From the NCBI RefSeq assembly GCF_002277025.1, contig NZ_NIWD01000011.1, positions 1,279 through 54,356 of the forward strand: a DNA stretch of 53,078 bases, read 5' to 3'. The notes under the pieces were generated by a model that had not been told where the DNA came from, searched no databases, and was given only the letters and a program-made list of their open reading frames with translations. Every line of letters begins with the position of its first letter. The stretch's first letter is position 1. Origin of the DNA: Sphingopyxis sp. GW247-27LB. Its GTDB lineage: Bacteria; Pseudomonadota; Alphaproteobacteria; Sphingomonadales; Sphingomonadaceae. Shown in pieces: positions 13,748 to 23,134 of the stretch. The translations under genes were made by a program, and so were the position numbers.

Positions 13748-16700
13748 TCCGCTTCTGCCCCAATTGCAAAACCGAGCGCCCATCGCACGAGTCCTTCTGC
13801 ACCGGATTTGTCGATGATGCGCCGTGTGGCTGGATGCTGACGGGCGAGCCGCTGCGCCCCGAAGGCTGGCGTCCGCCCGTTGCCCCGGCAGCGCCGCTGC
13901 CGGCGACACGGCAATGCGCCAACGGTCATCTCGCCGAACCTGGCGATCTGCTGTGCGGCATCTGCGGTGAGGATATCGCCGACGCGCCTCGCCCGGCCGC
14001 TGCGGACGACACCGAAGCCGACGGCGCCGACGGCGAAACCCCAACCGCGATCGACGGTTGGCCGCTTCTCGAGCGATTGCCGACTACCGATGCGATCGAA
14101 CAATGGTTCGCGACGCAACGGGCGGAGGATGGCCGCGCGGCGCTTCTCATTCTGTACGACGAAGCGAGCGAACCCGACCCCGACGTCTATGATGCGCTTC
14201 GCCAGATCGATCGCCGCCATGTCCCCGAGATCATGGCGACCGGGCGCTGGAGCGGCCACGCTTATGAGGTTCGTGAGGATCTGCTCGGCGGCACGCTCGC
14301 CGAAATCGGACTGTTGCCCGATGATCGAGCGACGTTGCGGAACATTGTCGAGGAGCTAGGCAGCGCTCTGCAGGCTCTCGCTGAATGCGGGCTCCGACAC
14401 CGCGACCTGCATCCCGGTGCCATTCTCGTGCGTGCGCGCGAGCCGCTCGATCTCGTCATCACAGGTTTCGGATCGGCGCGGCTATCGGATTACGACCTCG
14501 ATATTGTCTCGCCGCTCGAGATCACCCGCTACACCGCGCCCGAAGCCGTCGCAGGCGGCGTCGCCGCCGCCAGCGACTGGTGGAGCCTGGGAATGATCCT
14601 GCTTGAGCAAATCACGCGAGGGGACTGCTTCGCTGGCGCCGATGATCAGACTTTCCTGATCAACATCCTCACCAATGGCGCCCCGATTCCTGCCGATCTC
14701 GCACCCGACATCGAACGCCTCCTGCGCGGGCTGCTAGCGGTCGATCGCCGCCAGCGCTGGGGATGGGACGAAGTGCGTCGCTGGCTTGACGGCGACATGC
14801 CGCCGGTGGCGGAAATTGAAGCGGGTCCAGAGCCGACCACCGGGCGGCGGATGATCGCGCTCGGCAATGCGCGCTATGCGAGCGCGCCGCGCTTTGCTCT
14901 TGCTGCGGCGCAGCCCGGTGATTGGGACGAAGCCTCGCGTTTGCTGCGTGGTGGCGAACTTCTGACCTGGATGGAAGATGCCGGCCTCGCGGTCGAACTC
15001 CGCCGGCAGGTGCGCGCCTATGCCGAGCTTGAGGGCGCAAGCGAAGATATGCGACTGGCGCTGACGCTCAAGACGCTCAATCCGGCGATGCCGCTCGTCG
15101 TGCGCGGCGAGATTGTGACGCCTGGCTGGCTTCTCGATCATCCCGACGAAGGCTATACGCTGGTTACCGGACCGATCCCGGACCTTCTCGAGCGCGAGGA
15201 CAGCGAGCTCTGGCTCGCGCGGCTCAAACGCCGCGAAACGCAAGTGCGCGAGCGCGCGCGCCAGCTCGAGGTCGAACTCGACGAAAGTCTATTGCGCGCC
15301 AACATCCTATCCACCTCCAAGAGCCGGCTTGCCGCCATATGGGAGGAGCGACGGAGGATCCTCGCTGATACCGAACACCCCGGACTGCTGGCTATCATCG
15401 AACGGCGCATTACCGCCGAGGAAGACTATATTCTTCTGCTGAGCGCTTCGGTGCATCAATTCCGTACCGCCGAAGCGATAATCGACGAAGCGTCCAAGGT
15501 CGCGTTCCGCGCCGCGGTCAGTCCATTCGACCGCGCTGGCGCCGAACAATGGCTTGGCCGCAGTCGGCGGGATTTGAACGTCGCGATCGAGGCCCGCCTC
15601 GAAGGCTTTGCACGCTGCGATCTCGAACGCGTCGATGAGTGGGCGGATCGTTTCCGGATCGAGCGCCGCCTGCCGATCGTGCAGGCACTCGCGCTGATGT
15701 CGGTGCCCGAGGAAGCATGGCAGAAGCCTGCGCGCCAGCAATATGTCGCGACGCTGCTCGAATTTTACGCCCGCCGGATCACGGGTGCGATCATGCGCGG
15801 GCCGCTGACCCGGATGGTGATTGGCAAAACCACGTCGCGGCTCGACCTTGTCGAAGTCGATAGCGAACGGCGGACCGCCGCATCGACCCTCGACCATCTT
15901 CTACTACGCAATGAGCAGCCGATCAGCCTCGACCCGGCGCCTTTCATGGCTGAGCCGCGCATCGAACGGCGACTTCGCACGCTCCACAGCCATGCGACCC
16001 TCTATCGCCGCGACACCGGCATCGACGGGCTATACATGGGCTTTCCTTTTCTCGTCATGCAGGAAGCAAAGCCGAATGCTCGTCCGCGTATCGCTCCTGT
16101 GCTTCTCTGGCCGGTACGACTTAATCCTGCGGTGGGCGCGCGAGCGACCGTCAGCCTGCAGTTCGATCGCGACCGCGAAGAGGTGCGTCTGAACCCAGCA
16201 TTCGATACGCTCCTCGGCGTCGATACCGCGCAGAACTGGAAAGAAGCAGCCGACGCGCTGCTTGGCCGGGCTTCGGTAACCACTGCCGAGGTGATGGAAG
16301 CATTCGCCGCATTCGGCACCGTCGAAAGTGAAGTTCTGCAACCCTTGCCGTCGAAAGATATTCGTGCAGTGGCGGGTGAAGACCGGCTCTTCTGCTCGGC
16401 TGCGCTATTCCATCTCGGCTTCTTTGGTCAGGCGGTGATGGAAGATCTGCGCCAGCTAAAGGCCGTCCCGCCGTCTGGTACCGGGCTCGAAACAGCACTG
16501 CGCGTCGGTGAGGAGGTCGTTCGGCCCGAAAGCGTGCGGCCCCGCGAGGCCGAGCGCTATTTTACCTCTGATAGCGATCCCTCGCAGGAGACCGCGGTGC
16601 TCGAAGCACGGCTCGGTCGTGGGCTCGTGGTCGAGGGCCCGCCGGGTACCGGCAAGAGCCAGACAATCGTCAATATGGTTGCTGACGCGATCGGCACCGG

Positions 16701-19700
16701 GCGCAGCCTGCTCGTCGTCTGCCAGAAGCAGACCGCGCTCGAGGTGGTTCACAAGCGCCTCGAGGCCGCCGGCCTCGGCAAGCGCATCGTGATGATCAAT
16801 GACGTCAATCGCGACCGCGAAAACGTCATCCGGATGATTCGCGAACAGATTGAAGATCTCTACTCCCGTCCGCCCTGGTTGACGCTCCCGACCCAGCAGC
16901 GGACGCAGTTCGCGGCGCGCATCGAGAGTCTCGAAGGCGAGCTTGATCGCCACCATCGCGCACTTCACCGGACTGACGAAGCGACCGGCCTTAGCTTCCG
17001 GGCGATCCTTGGCCAGCTCATCGCTATCGCCGCCGAAGGTGAGCTTCTATCGCTTCCATCCTTGCGTCATCTGTTGGCTCCTCTCGATCCCGGCGCGGTT
17101 GCAACGATCGAGGAGATTTGCGGCCCGCTTGCGCGAATCTGGCTCCCCGCGCGCTATGAAGACAGTCCGCTGGCGATCACGCGGCCTTTTGCGCACGATG
17201 ACGCGACCGTGGCGTCCTTTCAGTCCGATCTTGAGGCGTTTGCCGAGATAGATGACGAGCGCCTCGCAGTGATCGAGCGCACGCCCAATGCCCTGCTCAT
17301 TGTCGATCCTGAACCCTATCGCGACTGGTCGCGTGAGCATGGCGCAGCGTTGCTCGGTCTCGACGACGCCGACCGCGCTCGCCTTGCCCGCTGGCTCGCG
17401 CCGCTCGGCGGCGTTTCAACGCGAGGCCCCGGTATGACACCGTGGCAGCGCGAGCTTGCGCAGATCGAGGCAGCATTGCTCTCGCTTGCGCCCGACGATA
17501 CGCCCAGCGAGGCTTTGCGTCCGGTGCTCGATCTCGACGATGAGGATCTGGAAGAACGACGCACAGTCGCCGACCGTCTCGCAGCACGGCCAGGCTTTTG
17601 GGAGCGGCTGTCGCCAGGACGCTGGCTTGCTTACCGCAGACAGCGTGCCTTTCTTGCGGCTGAGGGCATTGCCGATGCCGACAATTTGCGACGTGCCTTG
17701 CACCGCGAATGCAATGTTCGGCCGCTACGCGAACGGCTGGTCGCGCTTCTCGCCGACGCCGGGGAGCCGGCGGGCGGCTTCACGGCGGCGCGGGTCGACG
17801 AACTGATTGCCGCACTCCGCACGATGCAAGCGCGGCTTGCTGCGGGCGAGGCGCTGGTTGCGCGCCTCGAATCCTATCCCGAACCGCCGATCGCCCTCGC
17901 GATGGCGCGTGCGGCGACACGCGGCGCGGTCGAGGATCTGATCGAGGGCATCGATCAGGGGCTGGCGCGCCATGCAGCGCGTACCGCAAGCCACACGGCG
18001 CTTGCGCGTCTCGAACCCTGGATTGAGGGTGATTGGCTCGCCGCCTGCGGTGAAGCGGTGGACGCCGACCGTTCCAATATGGTCCGGATCGCGCCGCTGG
18101 CGGATGAGGCGAAACATGTGGGACCCTATCAGCGCTTTCGAGCACGGGTTCCCCAGCTAGAAGCTGAAATCATGGCCTGTTTTAGCGAGCTTTCGCGCAT
18201 TCGCGGTGAACTGGAGCTGCTCCCGATTGTGCATCTCGAGCCTGCAGTGCGCCGGATCATCGCGGCTGAGGCACGACTGGCCTGGAAGGGGAGGCTCGAG
18301 ATGGCATCGCCTGTACTGTTGCTCGAAGCCGACGAACTGGAAGCCAAGGTCCAAAGCCTCGCGGAAGCGGATCGCAAAATGCGCGAGCTCAACAAGGAGA
18401 TGCTTGTCCATGGCGTCGACAGCCAAGCCATTGCGTCGCGGCGCGATTGGGAGAATGTCACACGTCTGCGCGGGCAGCGCGCGCGGCGCTTGCGCGAATT
18501 TGTCGAGCTTGGCGCTGATCTCGGATTGATGAAGCTGCGTCCGGTGTGGCTGGTCAATCCTGATGTCGCGAGCCGCTTGCTTCCGCTGCGCAAGGCGCTG
18601 TTCGATACGGTGATCTACGACGAGGCCTCGCAGATCCCGATCGAATATGCGCTGCCGACGCTTTACCGCGCGCAACGCATGGTCGTCAGCGGCGACGAGA
18701 AACAGATGCCCCCGACCGCCTTTTTCGCGAGCCGTGTCGAAAATGACGAGGCCGAGATATTCGAGGGCCACGCACAGGACGAGGACCTCGACGAAGCCGA
18801 ACGCGCTGAAGTCGATGAAAGCTGGAATCGTCGCGAAATCAAGGATTGTCCCGACCTGCTTCAGCTCGCCAAATCGTCGCTCCCCGCCCGAACGCTTCAG
18901 ATTCATTATCGTTCGGTTTATCGCGAACTGGTCGAATTTTCGAACGCGGCATTTTACGCGAACCGCCTGAGCGTCCCGGCCCGCCACCCCGCCGAGGAAA
19001 TTTTACGCCAGCGGCCGATCGAGGTCGTTCGTGTCGATGGCATATACGAAGACCAAACCAATGCCGATGAAGCGCACCGCGTTGCCGAGATTCTACGCGA
19101 TCAGTGGCGCATGGGTGGAAGCCGTCCGCCGACGATCGGCGTCGTCACTTTCAACCGCAAGCAGGCCGATCTGATCGATGAGATTATCGACGAGTTGGCC
19201 GAAAGCGACCTCGCGTTCCGGGACGCTCTGACCCGTGAACGAGATCGTATCGAAAGCGGAGAAGATGTCGGCTTTTTCGTCAAGAATGTCGAAAACGTGC
19301 AGGGTGATGAACGCGACATCATGATCTTTTCCTCGACCTTCGGACGCAACACGCAGGGTACTTTCCGCCGCGCCTTCGGCGTACTCGGCCAAACCGGTGG
19401 GGAGAGGCGCCTCAATGTTGCCGTCACCCGCGCCCGCCAGAAAGTGATTCTCGTTACGTCGATGCCGATCACGCAGATTTCGGATTTCCTCTCGACGCGC
19501 CGACAGGCGGGAAGCCCGCGCGACTATCTGCAGGCCTATTTCGAATATGCGCGGCTGCTCTCCGACGGCGACCAGCTAGGCGCTGAGGCGCTTCTCCGGC
19601 GATTGACGCCGGATGGAAGCGCGGAGGATAGGACACGCCATTTTGCACAAGAGGGGTTCGAGACGCTGGTCGCCGAAGAAATTCGCGCGCTCGGCTGGGA

Positions 19701-19974
19701 GCCGGTTCGCGTACACGATATCGGCGCCTTTGGCCTCGACTTCGCGATCGAGGATCCGAGAACCGGGCTTTATGGGATCGCAATCGAATGCGATGCCCCG
19801 CGGCACGCGCTCCTCGAGACCGCCCGCGCCCGCGAAATCTGGCGATCGCAAATTCTCAAACGCTCCATTCCGGTCATCCACCGCATCTCGTCGCACCGCT
19901 GGTTCGACGAGCCCGACTTCGAGCGCGGGCGGCTCCGCCGGGCGATCACCCATGCGATGGGGGCCGCAGCATGA
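13744..19974 (+). CDS. Giant zinc-ribbon / pseudokinase / SF1 helicase / nuclease protein
   Basis: A 2076-aa multidomain protein. Residues 1-80 hold two zinc-ribbon-like Cys clusters (CPNCKTE...C; CANGH...CGICG). About 110-375 is a protein-kinase fold: HRDLHPGAILV (near 219) and YTAPE (near 264) are present, but DFG is GFG (near 241) and no VAIK-type lysine is evident. A long linker follows, then a Upf1/DNA2-like SF1 helicase: Walker A GPPGTGKS (965-972), DEAS (about 1626), SGDEKQMPP, QIHYRS, ENVQGDERD (about 1850) and VAVTRAR (about 1890). The end (about 1960-2060) resembles the MTES_1575/PD-(D/E)xK nuclease with GLDFAIEDP...GIAIECDA. Probable nucleic-acid targeting effector; overlaps both neighbours by 4 nt. 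Confidence 0.88.
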   Translation: MIRFCPNCKTERPSHESFCTGFVDDAPCGWMLTGEPLRPEGWRPPVAPAAPLPATRQCANGHLAEPGDLLCGICGEDIADAPRPAAADDTEADGADGETPTAIDGWPLLERLPTTDAIEQWFATQRAEDGRAALLILYDEASEPDPDVYDALRQIDRRHVPEIMATGRWSGHAYEVREDLLGGTLAEIGLLPDDRATLRNIVEELGSALQALAECGLRHRDLHPGAILVRAREPLDLVITGFGSARLSDYDLDIVSPLEITRYTAPEAVAGGVAAASDWWSLGMILLEQITRGDCFAGADDQTFLINILTNGAPIPADLAPDIERLLRGLLAVDRRQRWGWDEVRRWLDGDMPPVAEIEAGPEPTTGRRMIALGNARYASAPRFALAAAQPGDWDEASRLLRGGELLTWMEDAGLAVELRRQVRAYAELEGASEDMRLALTLKTLNPAMPLVVRGEIVTPGWLLDHPDEGYTLVTGPIPDLLEREDSELWLARLKRRETQVRERARQLEVELDESLLRANILSTSKSRLAAIWEERRRILADTEHPGLLAIIERRITAEEDYILLLSASVHQFRTAEAIIDEASKVAFRAAVSPFDRAGAEQWLGRSRRDLNVAIEARLEGFARCDLERVDEWADRFRIERRLPIVQALALMSVPEEAWQKPARQQYVATLLEFYARRITGAIMRGPLTRMVIGKTTSRLDLVEVDSERRTAASTLDHLLLRNEQPISLDPAPFMAEPRIERRLRTLHSHATLYRRDTGIDGLYMGFPFLVMQEAKPNARPRIAPVLLWPVRLNPAVGARATVSLQFDRDREEVRLNPAFDTLLGVDTAQNWKEAADALLGRASVTTAEVMEAFAAFGTVESEVLQPLPSKDIRAVAGEDRLFCSAALFHLGFFGQAVMEDLRQLKAVPPSGTGLETALRVGEEVVRPESVRPREAERYFTSDSDPSQETAVLEARLGRGLVVEGPPGTGKSQTIVNMVADAIGTGRSLLVVCQKQTALEVVHKRLEAAGLGKRIVMINDVNRDRENVIRMIREQIEDLYSRPPWLTLPTQQRTQFAARIESLEGELDRHHRALHRTDEATGLSFRAILGQLIAIAAEGELLSLPSLRHLLAPLDPGAVATIEEICGPLARIWLPARYEDSPLAITRPFAHDDATVASFQSDLEAFAEIDDERLAVIERTPNALLIVDPEPYRDWSREHGAALLGLDDADRARLARWLAPLGGVSTRGPGMTPWQRELAQIEAALLSLAPDDTPSEALRPVLDLDDEDLEERRTVADRLAARPGFWERLSPGRWLAYRRQRAFLAAEGIADADNLRRALHRECNVRPLRERLVALLADAGEPAGGFTAARVDELIAALRTMQARLAAGEALVARLESYPEPPIALAMARAATRGAVEDLIEGIDQGLARHAARTASHTALARLEPWIEGDWLAACGEAVDADRSNMVRIAPLADEAKHVGPYQRFRARVPQLEAEIMACFSELSRIRGELELLPIVHLEPAVRRIIAAEARLAWKGRLEMASPVLLLEADELEAKVQSLAEADRKMRELNKEMLVHGVDSQAIASRRDWENVTRLRGQRARRLREFVELGADLGLMKLRPVWLVNPDVASRLLPLRKALFDTVIYDEASQIPIEYALPTLYRAQRMVVSGDEKQMPPTAFFASRVENDEAEIFEGHAQDEDLDEAERAEVDESWNRREIKDCPDLLQLAKSSLPARTLQIHYRSVYRELVEFSNAAFYANRLSVPARHPAEEILRQRPIEVVRVDGIYEDQTNADEAHRVAEILRDQWRMGGSRPPTIGVVTFNRKQADLIDEIIDELAESDLAFRDALTRERDRIESGEDVGFFVKNVENVQGDERDIMIFSSTFGRNTQGTFRRAFGVLGQTGGERRLNVAVTRARQKVILVTSMPITQISDFLSTRRQAGSPRDYLQAYFEYARLLSDGDQLGAEALLRRLTPDGSAEDRTRHFAQEGFETLVAEEIRALGWEPVRVHDIGAFGLDFAIEDPRTGLYGIAIECDAPRHALLETARAREIWRSQILKRSIPVIHRISSHRWFDEPDFERGRLRRAITHAMGAAA

Positions 19975-21302
19975 GCGGGCCCAAAGTCGTTCGCATCGTA
20001 ACGCGCGAGGAGATTCTCACGATTTGCGAGGGCCAGCTCGCGCGCGTCGACGCGGCGCTCGCCGCGTGGCGTCGGATTGGTGAGCGCAACGACTGCCTCG
20101 ATGAACCGGCGCTCGCTGCGGCGCTGCGTCGCCGCGACGCGCTCGCGGCGCATATCGCCGCCGATCGCTTCCTCGAACTGCAAAAGGAAGCGCCTCTCGA
20201 AGAGGCGTTCCTACGGGACGATATCGACAAACGCCTCGCTGACATTGCGGCACGCGAAGCGGCCGGAAGGTCACGCGGGCGCCGACAGAAAGAGGCTGGC
20301 CAGAGCCTGCTCGCCGCGCTCGGGGCGGCGGGTGAGCTTATCGATGTCGATCTACGCAAAGACCTCGAGGCCGGCGATACGACTGCGATCGCGGTGGCCT
20401 TAAAGGCGCTTGGCTACAAGAGCGAGAGAAGCGCCGCTGATCGTGAGCAAGCTGCGCGTCTCGGCGAAGGCATCATACGGCAAAACTTAGCTGACTGGCG
20501 TGGCGCGACAGAGACGAACGAGAAAGACCCCGAGATCGAACGGCTCGATACGCATATTTCGGAGATCGCACTCCTCATGCCAAGCGCGGCCAGCGATGAT
20601 TGGCGGGCGCGGCTCGACACAGCGGCGACAGCCGAAGATGGACAGCGTTCGCTGCTTCTCGACGCGCTCGCCGGCGACGTGCGGCGCACGCTTGAGACGG
20701 CGAGAAAGCATCGCCGCGCTATCGTTGATCTTTCGGGGCTCCTCGCCGAAGCAGAGGCCGCCGGACTCGCCGTCGCGCAGTGGAACAATGACATAGACCA
20801 GCTCGATGCTGCCGATGCGGAGCGGCGTGCGATTGAGGTTCGGGTGGCGCTGGACCAATGGCGCGCCGCGCGCGCCGCTCAGGGGCGGCGTGCCGCCGTG
20901 CTCGAAGCTCTGGCCGGGATGGGATATGAAGTGCGCGAGGAGATGTCGGCAGCCTGGGCGGCCGATGGTGCATTGCTGCTCTCCAACCCGGCGCGTCCCG
21001 GCTATGGGATGGAGGTACGCGGGGGCGGACAATCGGCCGAGCGGATCCAGATGCGCGCGGTAGCGTTTGAAGCGAATGGCGTCGGGCCCGATCGTGGGCG
21101 CGACCGCGACGCTGAAACCTTATGGTGCGGCGATATCAGTCGCCTGCGCGAGCGGCTCACCGAAGCAGGCGACGAGTTTGCGATCGAGCGGGCATTAGAG
21201 ATCGGCGCAACGCCGCTCAAGCGTGTTGCCATAGCAGGCGATTATGGTCCGGCGGGCACGAGCTTGCCGGTTCCCGGCAAACGAACCCGCCCGCATCCCT
21301 AG
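19971..21302 (+). CDS. Coiled-coil-rich protein, last gene of the AAA/helicase operon
   Basis: A 443-aa protein, mainly helical and rich in Ala, Arg, Glu and Leu, with likely coiled coils at about 15-120 and 195-325. A C-terminal mixed region follows (GMGYEVREEMS...GALLLSNPARPGYGMEVRG) that looks like a small alpha/beta domain. I do not recognise the family. ATG 19971 overlaps the stop of the giant helicase gene (ATGA), so it is translationally coupled. It could be a scaffold or regulator for the helicase or AAA protein, in the way coiled-coil subunits serve other defence complexes; that is inference from position. Confidence 0.7.
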   Translation: MSGPKVVRIVTREEILTICEGQLARVDAALAAWRRIGERNDCLDEPALAAALRRRDALAAHIAADRFLELQKEAPLEEAFLRDDIDKRLADIAAREAAGRSRGRRQKEAGQSLLAALGAAGELIDVDLRKDLEAGDTTAIAVALKALGYKSERSAADREQAARLGEGIIRQNLADWRGATETNEKDPEIERLDTHISEIALLMPSAASDDWRARLDTAATAEDGQRSLLLDALAGDVRRTLETARKHRRAIVDLSGLLAEAEAAGLAVAQWNNDIDQLDAADAERRAIEVRVALDQWRAARAAQGRRAAVLEALAGMGYEVREEMSAAWAADGALLLSNPARPGYGMEVRGGGQSAERIQMRAVAFEANGVGPDRGRDRDAETLWCGDISRLRERLTEAGDEFAIERALEIGATPLKRVAIAGDYGPAGTSLPVPGKRTRPHP

Positions 21303-21321
21303 TTTGAAGATGCCGTGGCGC

Positions 21322-21762
21322 TTAGACGCCGTAGCGCTTGTTTCCGCCACTCGTGATGCAATAGCGGCCGCCGCGCGGACCGATGCAGACCTTGCTGCCA
21401 CTGCACGGGCAGCCCGACTGAAAACTGCTGCTGCGCTTCGACGCTTTGGGCTTCTTCGCACTGGATGCGCGTGTCGAACCGTAAAGGCTCGACGGGGTGG
21501 AGCGCACCGATGACGAGACATAGGCCTCGGACAAATAGCGGGTCAGTACCCAGCAGCTCGGCGCGCTGAGCCGCGACCAGGTTCCGCTTGTCTCGCGCAC
21601 CTCGACGCTTTGGCCTCGATTAAGTTTTGTGATGATCGTCTCGGACGCATTGGGTCCCGCGCGGCAATTGAGAATCTCGGCCGACACATATTTCGCCATG
21701 GCAGGCGTGCTCAGCGTGAAGGCCGCAATCAGGCATGCGACGGCGCGCACCGACATCTTCAT
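21322..21762 (-). CDS. Secreted SH3b protein with C-terminal PBCV-type basic adaptor motif
   Basis: A 146-aa protein. The signal peptide (MKMSVRAVACLIAAFTLSTP, cleavage near AMA-K) is followed by an SH3b domain (about 25-80: AEILNCRAGPNASETIITKL, then RGQSVEVRETSGTWSRL, then CWVLTRYL). A Ser/Lys-rich linker leads to a C-terminal CPCSGSKVCIGPRGGRYCIT...KRYGV. That tail matches the 'GPRGGRY.I...G.K.Y' pattern of the PBCV-specific basic adaptor domain, with extra Cys residues. It is probably a cell-wall- or surface-binding protein. ATG 21762 follows a GGGGGG-type ribosome binding site; a TTG at 21765 is less likely. It ends tail to tail with the helicase operon, 19 nt away. Confidence 0.75.
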   Translation of the reverse strand: MKMSVRAVACLIAAFTLSTPAMAKYVSAEILNCRAGPNASETIITKLNRGQSVEVRETSGTWSRLSAPSCWVLTRYLSEAYVSSSVRSTPSSLYGSTRASSAKKPKASKRSSSFQSGCPCSGSKVCIGPRGGRYCITSGGNKRYGV

Positions 21763-21879
21763 CAAATCCCCCCAAGAACCATAGCCCTCCTATAGGACAA
21801 TGCAGGAAAATCCTAATGGGCTTCGCGAAATTCGCTACCAATATGGAGCAAACGACCATCGGATGGACGCTCAAAACGG

Positions 21880-22242
21880 CTAATAGGAATAGGGCTCGCA
21901 CGCGATCCCGTCATTATCGCGATCGAGCCCCTCGCGATAGCCCGGTTCGCCGCGGTAAATAGGTGCCGAGCCGGCAGCGCGCGCATCGTCGCAGCGGCGC
22001 CAATAATCGCCATCCTGCGGTGCGCGGTTGCGCGCAAACCCCGCTGCGACGACCGCGTCCTGAGCCGTGTCGAGAAATGTGGCCCTTTGCTCGGGGCTCG
22101 TGCTTCCCCAGCCAGCTCCCGCGACTGCACCGATCATTGCGGCAAGCGCGAACATGCCGCCGACAGACAAGCTCCGCCGTGCACCATAGCGACGATGGCG
22201 CTGGAGTTGCGACGGCTGATAGGCTTGGTGGCGCGGCTTCAT
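21880..22242 (-). CDS. Excalibur-domain protein with N-terminal membrane anchor
   Basis: A 120-aa protein. A basic N-terminus precedes one hydrophobic helix (SVGGMFALAAMIGAVAGAGW), and the C-terminus is an excalibur domain: a Cys (RRCDDAR) followed by GEPGYREGLDRDNDGIACEP, an EF-hand-like DxDxDG calcium loop. Excalibur domains are extracellular and often accompany SNase-like or wall-binding proteins. Start chosen at MKPRHQ (ATG 22242) because the open frame upstream to 22476 is not protein-like. Function unknown. Confidence 0.75.
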   Translation of the reverse strand: MKPRHQAYQPSQLQRHRRYGARRSLSVGGMFALAAMIGAVAGAGWGSTSPEQRATFLDTAQDAVVAAGFARNRAPQDGDYWRRCDDARAAGSAPIYRGEPGYREGLDRDNDGIACEPYSY

Positions 22243-22465
22243 GTGCGATAATATCGCAGGGAGAGGTAAAAGAGCTGTTGGCACGTCAAAATGGCGTCTC
22301 CGCGCTTGCCCGTGGGATCGGCTCTGCTCCACCATATGCAGCTTAAGCGACGGGATCGCGCGTGTCGCGCGCGACCGGCATTCGGTCGAGTGGGTGGAGA
22401 CCAGGCCGCCGAAATGAAAGAGCGGGAAACCGCAGGGAAGATCTTCGTCATTCGCCGCTGAAGCA

Positions 22466-22492
22466 GAAACGCGCATTGCATCTACGCGTTTC
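22466..22492. repeat. Short inverted repeat upstream of the exported-protein gene
   Basis: GAAACGCG (22466-22473) and CGCGTTTC (22485-22492) are perfect reverse complements with an 11-nt spacer, ending 33 nt before the start codon at 22526. It could be an operator or a 5'-UTR hairpin. No matching copy was noticed elsewhere in the window. Confidence 0.35.
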
Positions 22493-22525
22493 GCTACCTA
22501 TCCAGCCGTGGGGGAAGGGGTGTCG

Positions 22526-23134
22526 ATGATGCGTATGATCCTGGCGGTCTTGCTTCTCGCGGCGAGTGCCTCAGTTCAAGCGGCGCCCAGTGTTTTTGTG
22601 CGTGCCGAACGGGGGACAGCATGGTGGGACGGCGCGATAAACGCGCGGATTCTCGGTACCGCCGCAGGTCCAGTCACGGTCAAGCGGCTATCCGACTATC
22701 TTGCCGAGACGTTGATCTACTACCCCTATGAGGTTTGCACTCTCGAGCCTGTGCAGATCGATACCTATGTCGGTATCGATCGTGTCACCCAGTCTGAAAT
22801 TGACGCCTATCGTGGGCAGGTCCGCTGGCGCGTCGATGCGATGACGCCTGATGGGCGGAAATTGCTCGCTCAAAGCGTGGTCTTCGAAGGTTGCGCGTCC
22901 GACGATCCCCGCGGCGCCGCGCTGCTGGTCACGGATGTGGCATCCGGCGCCATCCTTCGCTGGCAGCCACTGGGGGATCGTGGCGACGGAGTGCCGGCAT
23001 GGGTATTGTTTCTGACCCCGAGCGAAGGTGATGATCTGTTTTCCTTTTCGGGATGCACCGAATGCGGGGATCGCACCTATGTCTATTATGATGTGACGCG
23101 CAGGCACATCTATACTGAGCACAACGGCCATTGA
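22526..23134 (+). CDS. Exported hypothetical protein
   Basis: A 202-aa protein with a signal peptide (MMRMILAVLLLAASASVQA, cleavage before APS) and a mixed beta-rich body with several Cys residues (YEVCTLEPVQID, FEGCASD, FSGCTECGD) likely to form disulfides in the periplasm. I do not recognise the family. ATG 22526 follows GGGGAAGGGG at suitable spacing; an upstream GTG at 22508 is less likely. It closes the left cargo block. Confidence 0.6.
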   Translation: MMRMILAVLLLAASASVQAAPSVFVRAERGTAWWDGAINARILGTAAGPVTVKRLSDYLAETLIYYPYEVCTLEPVQIDTYVGIDRVTQSEIDAYRGQVRWRVDAMTPDGRKLLAQSVVFEGCASDDPRGAALLVTDVASGAILRWQPLGDRGDGVPAWVLFLTPSEGDDLFSFSGCTECGDRTYVYYDVTRRHIYTEHNGH

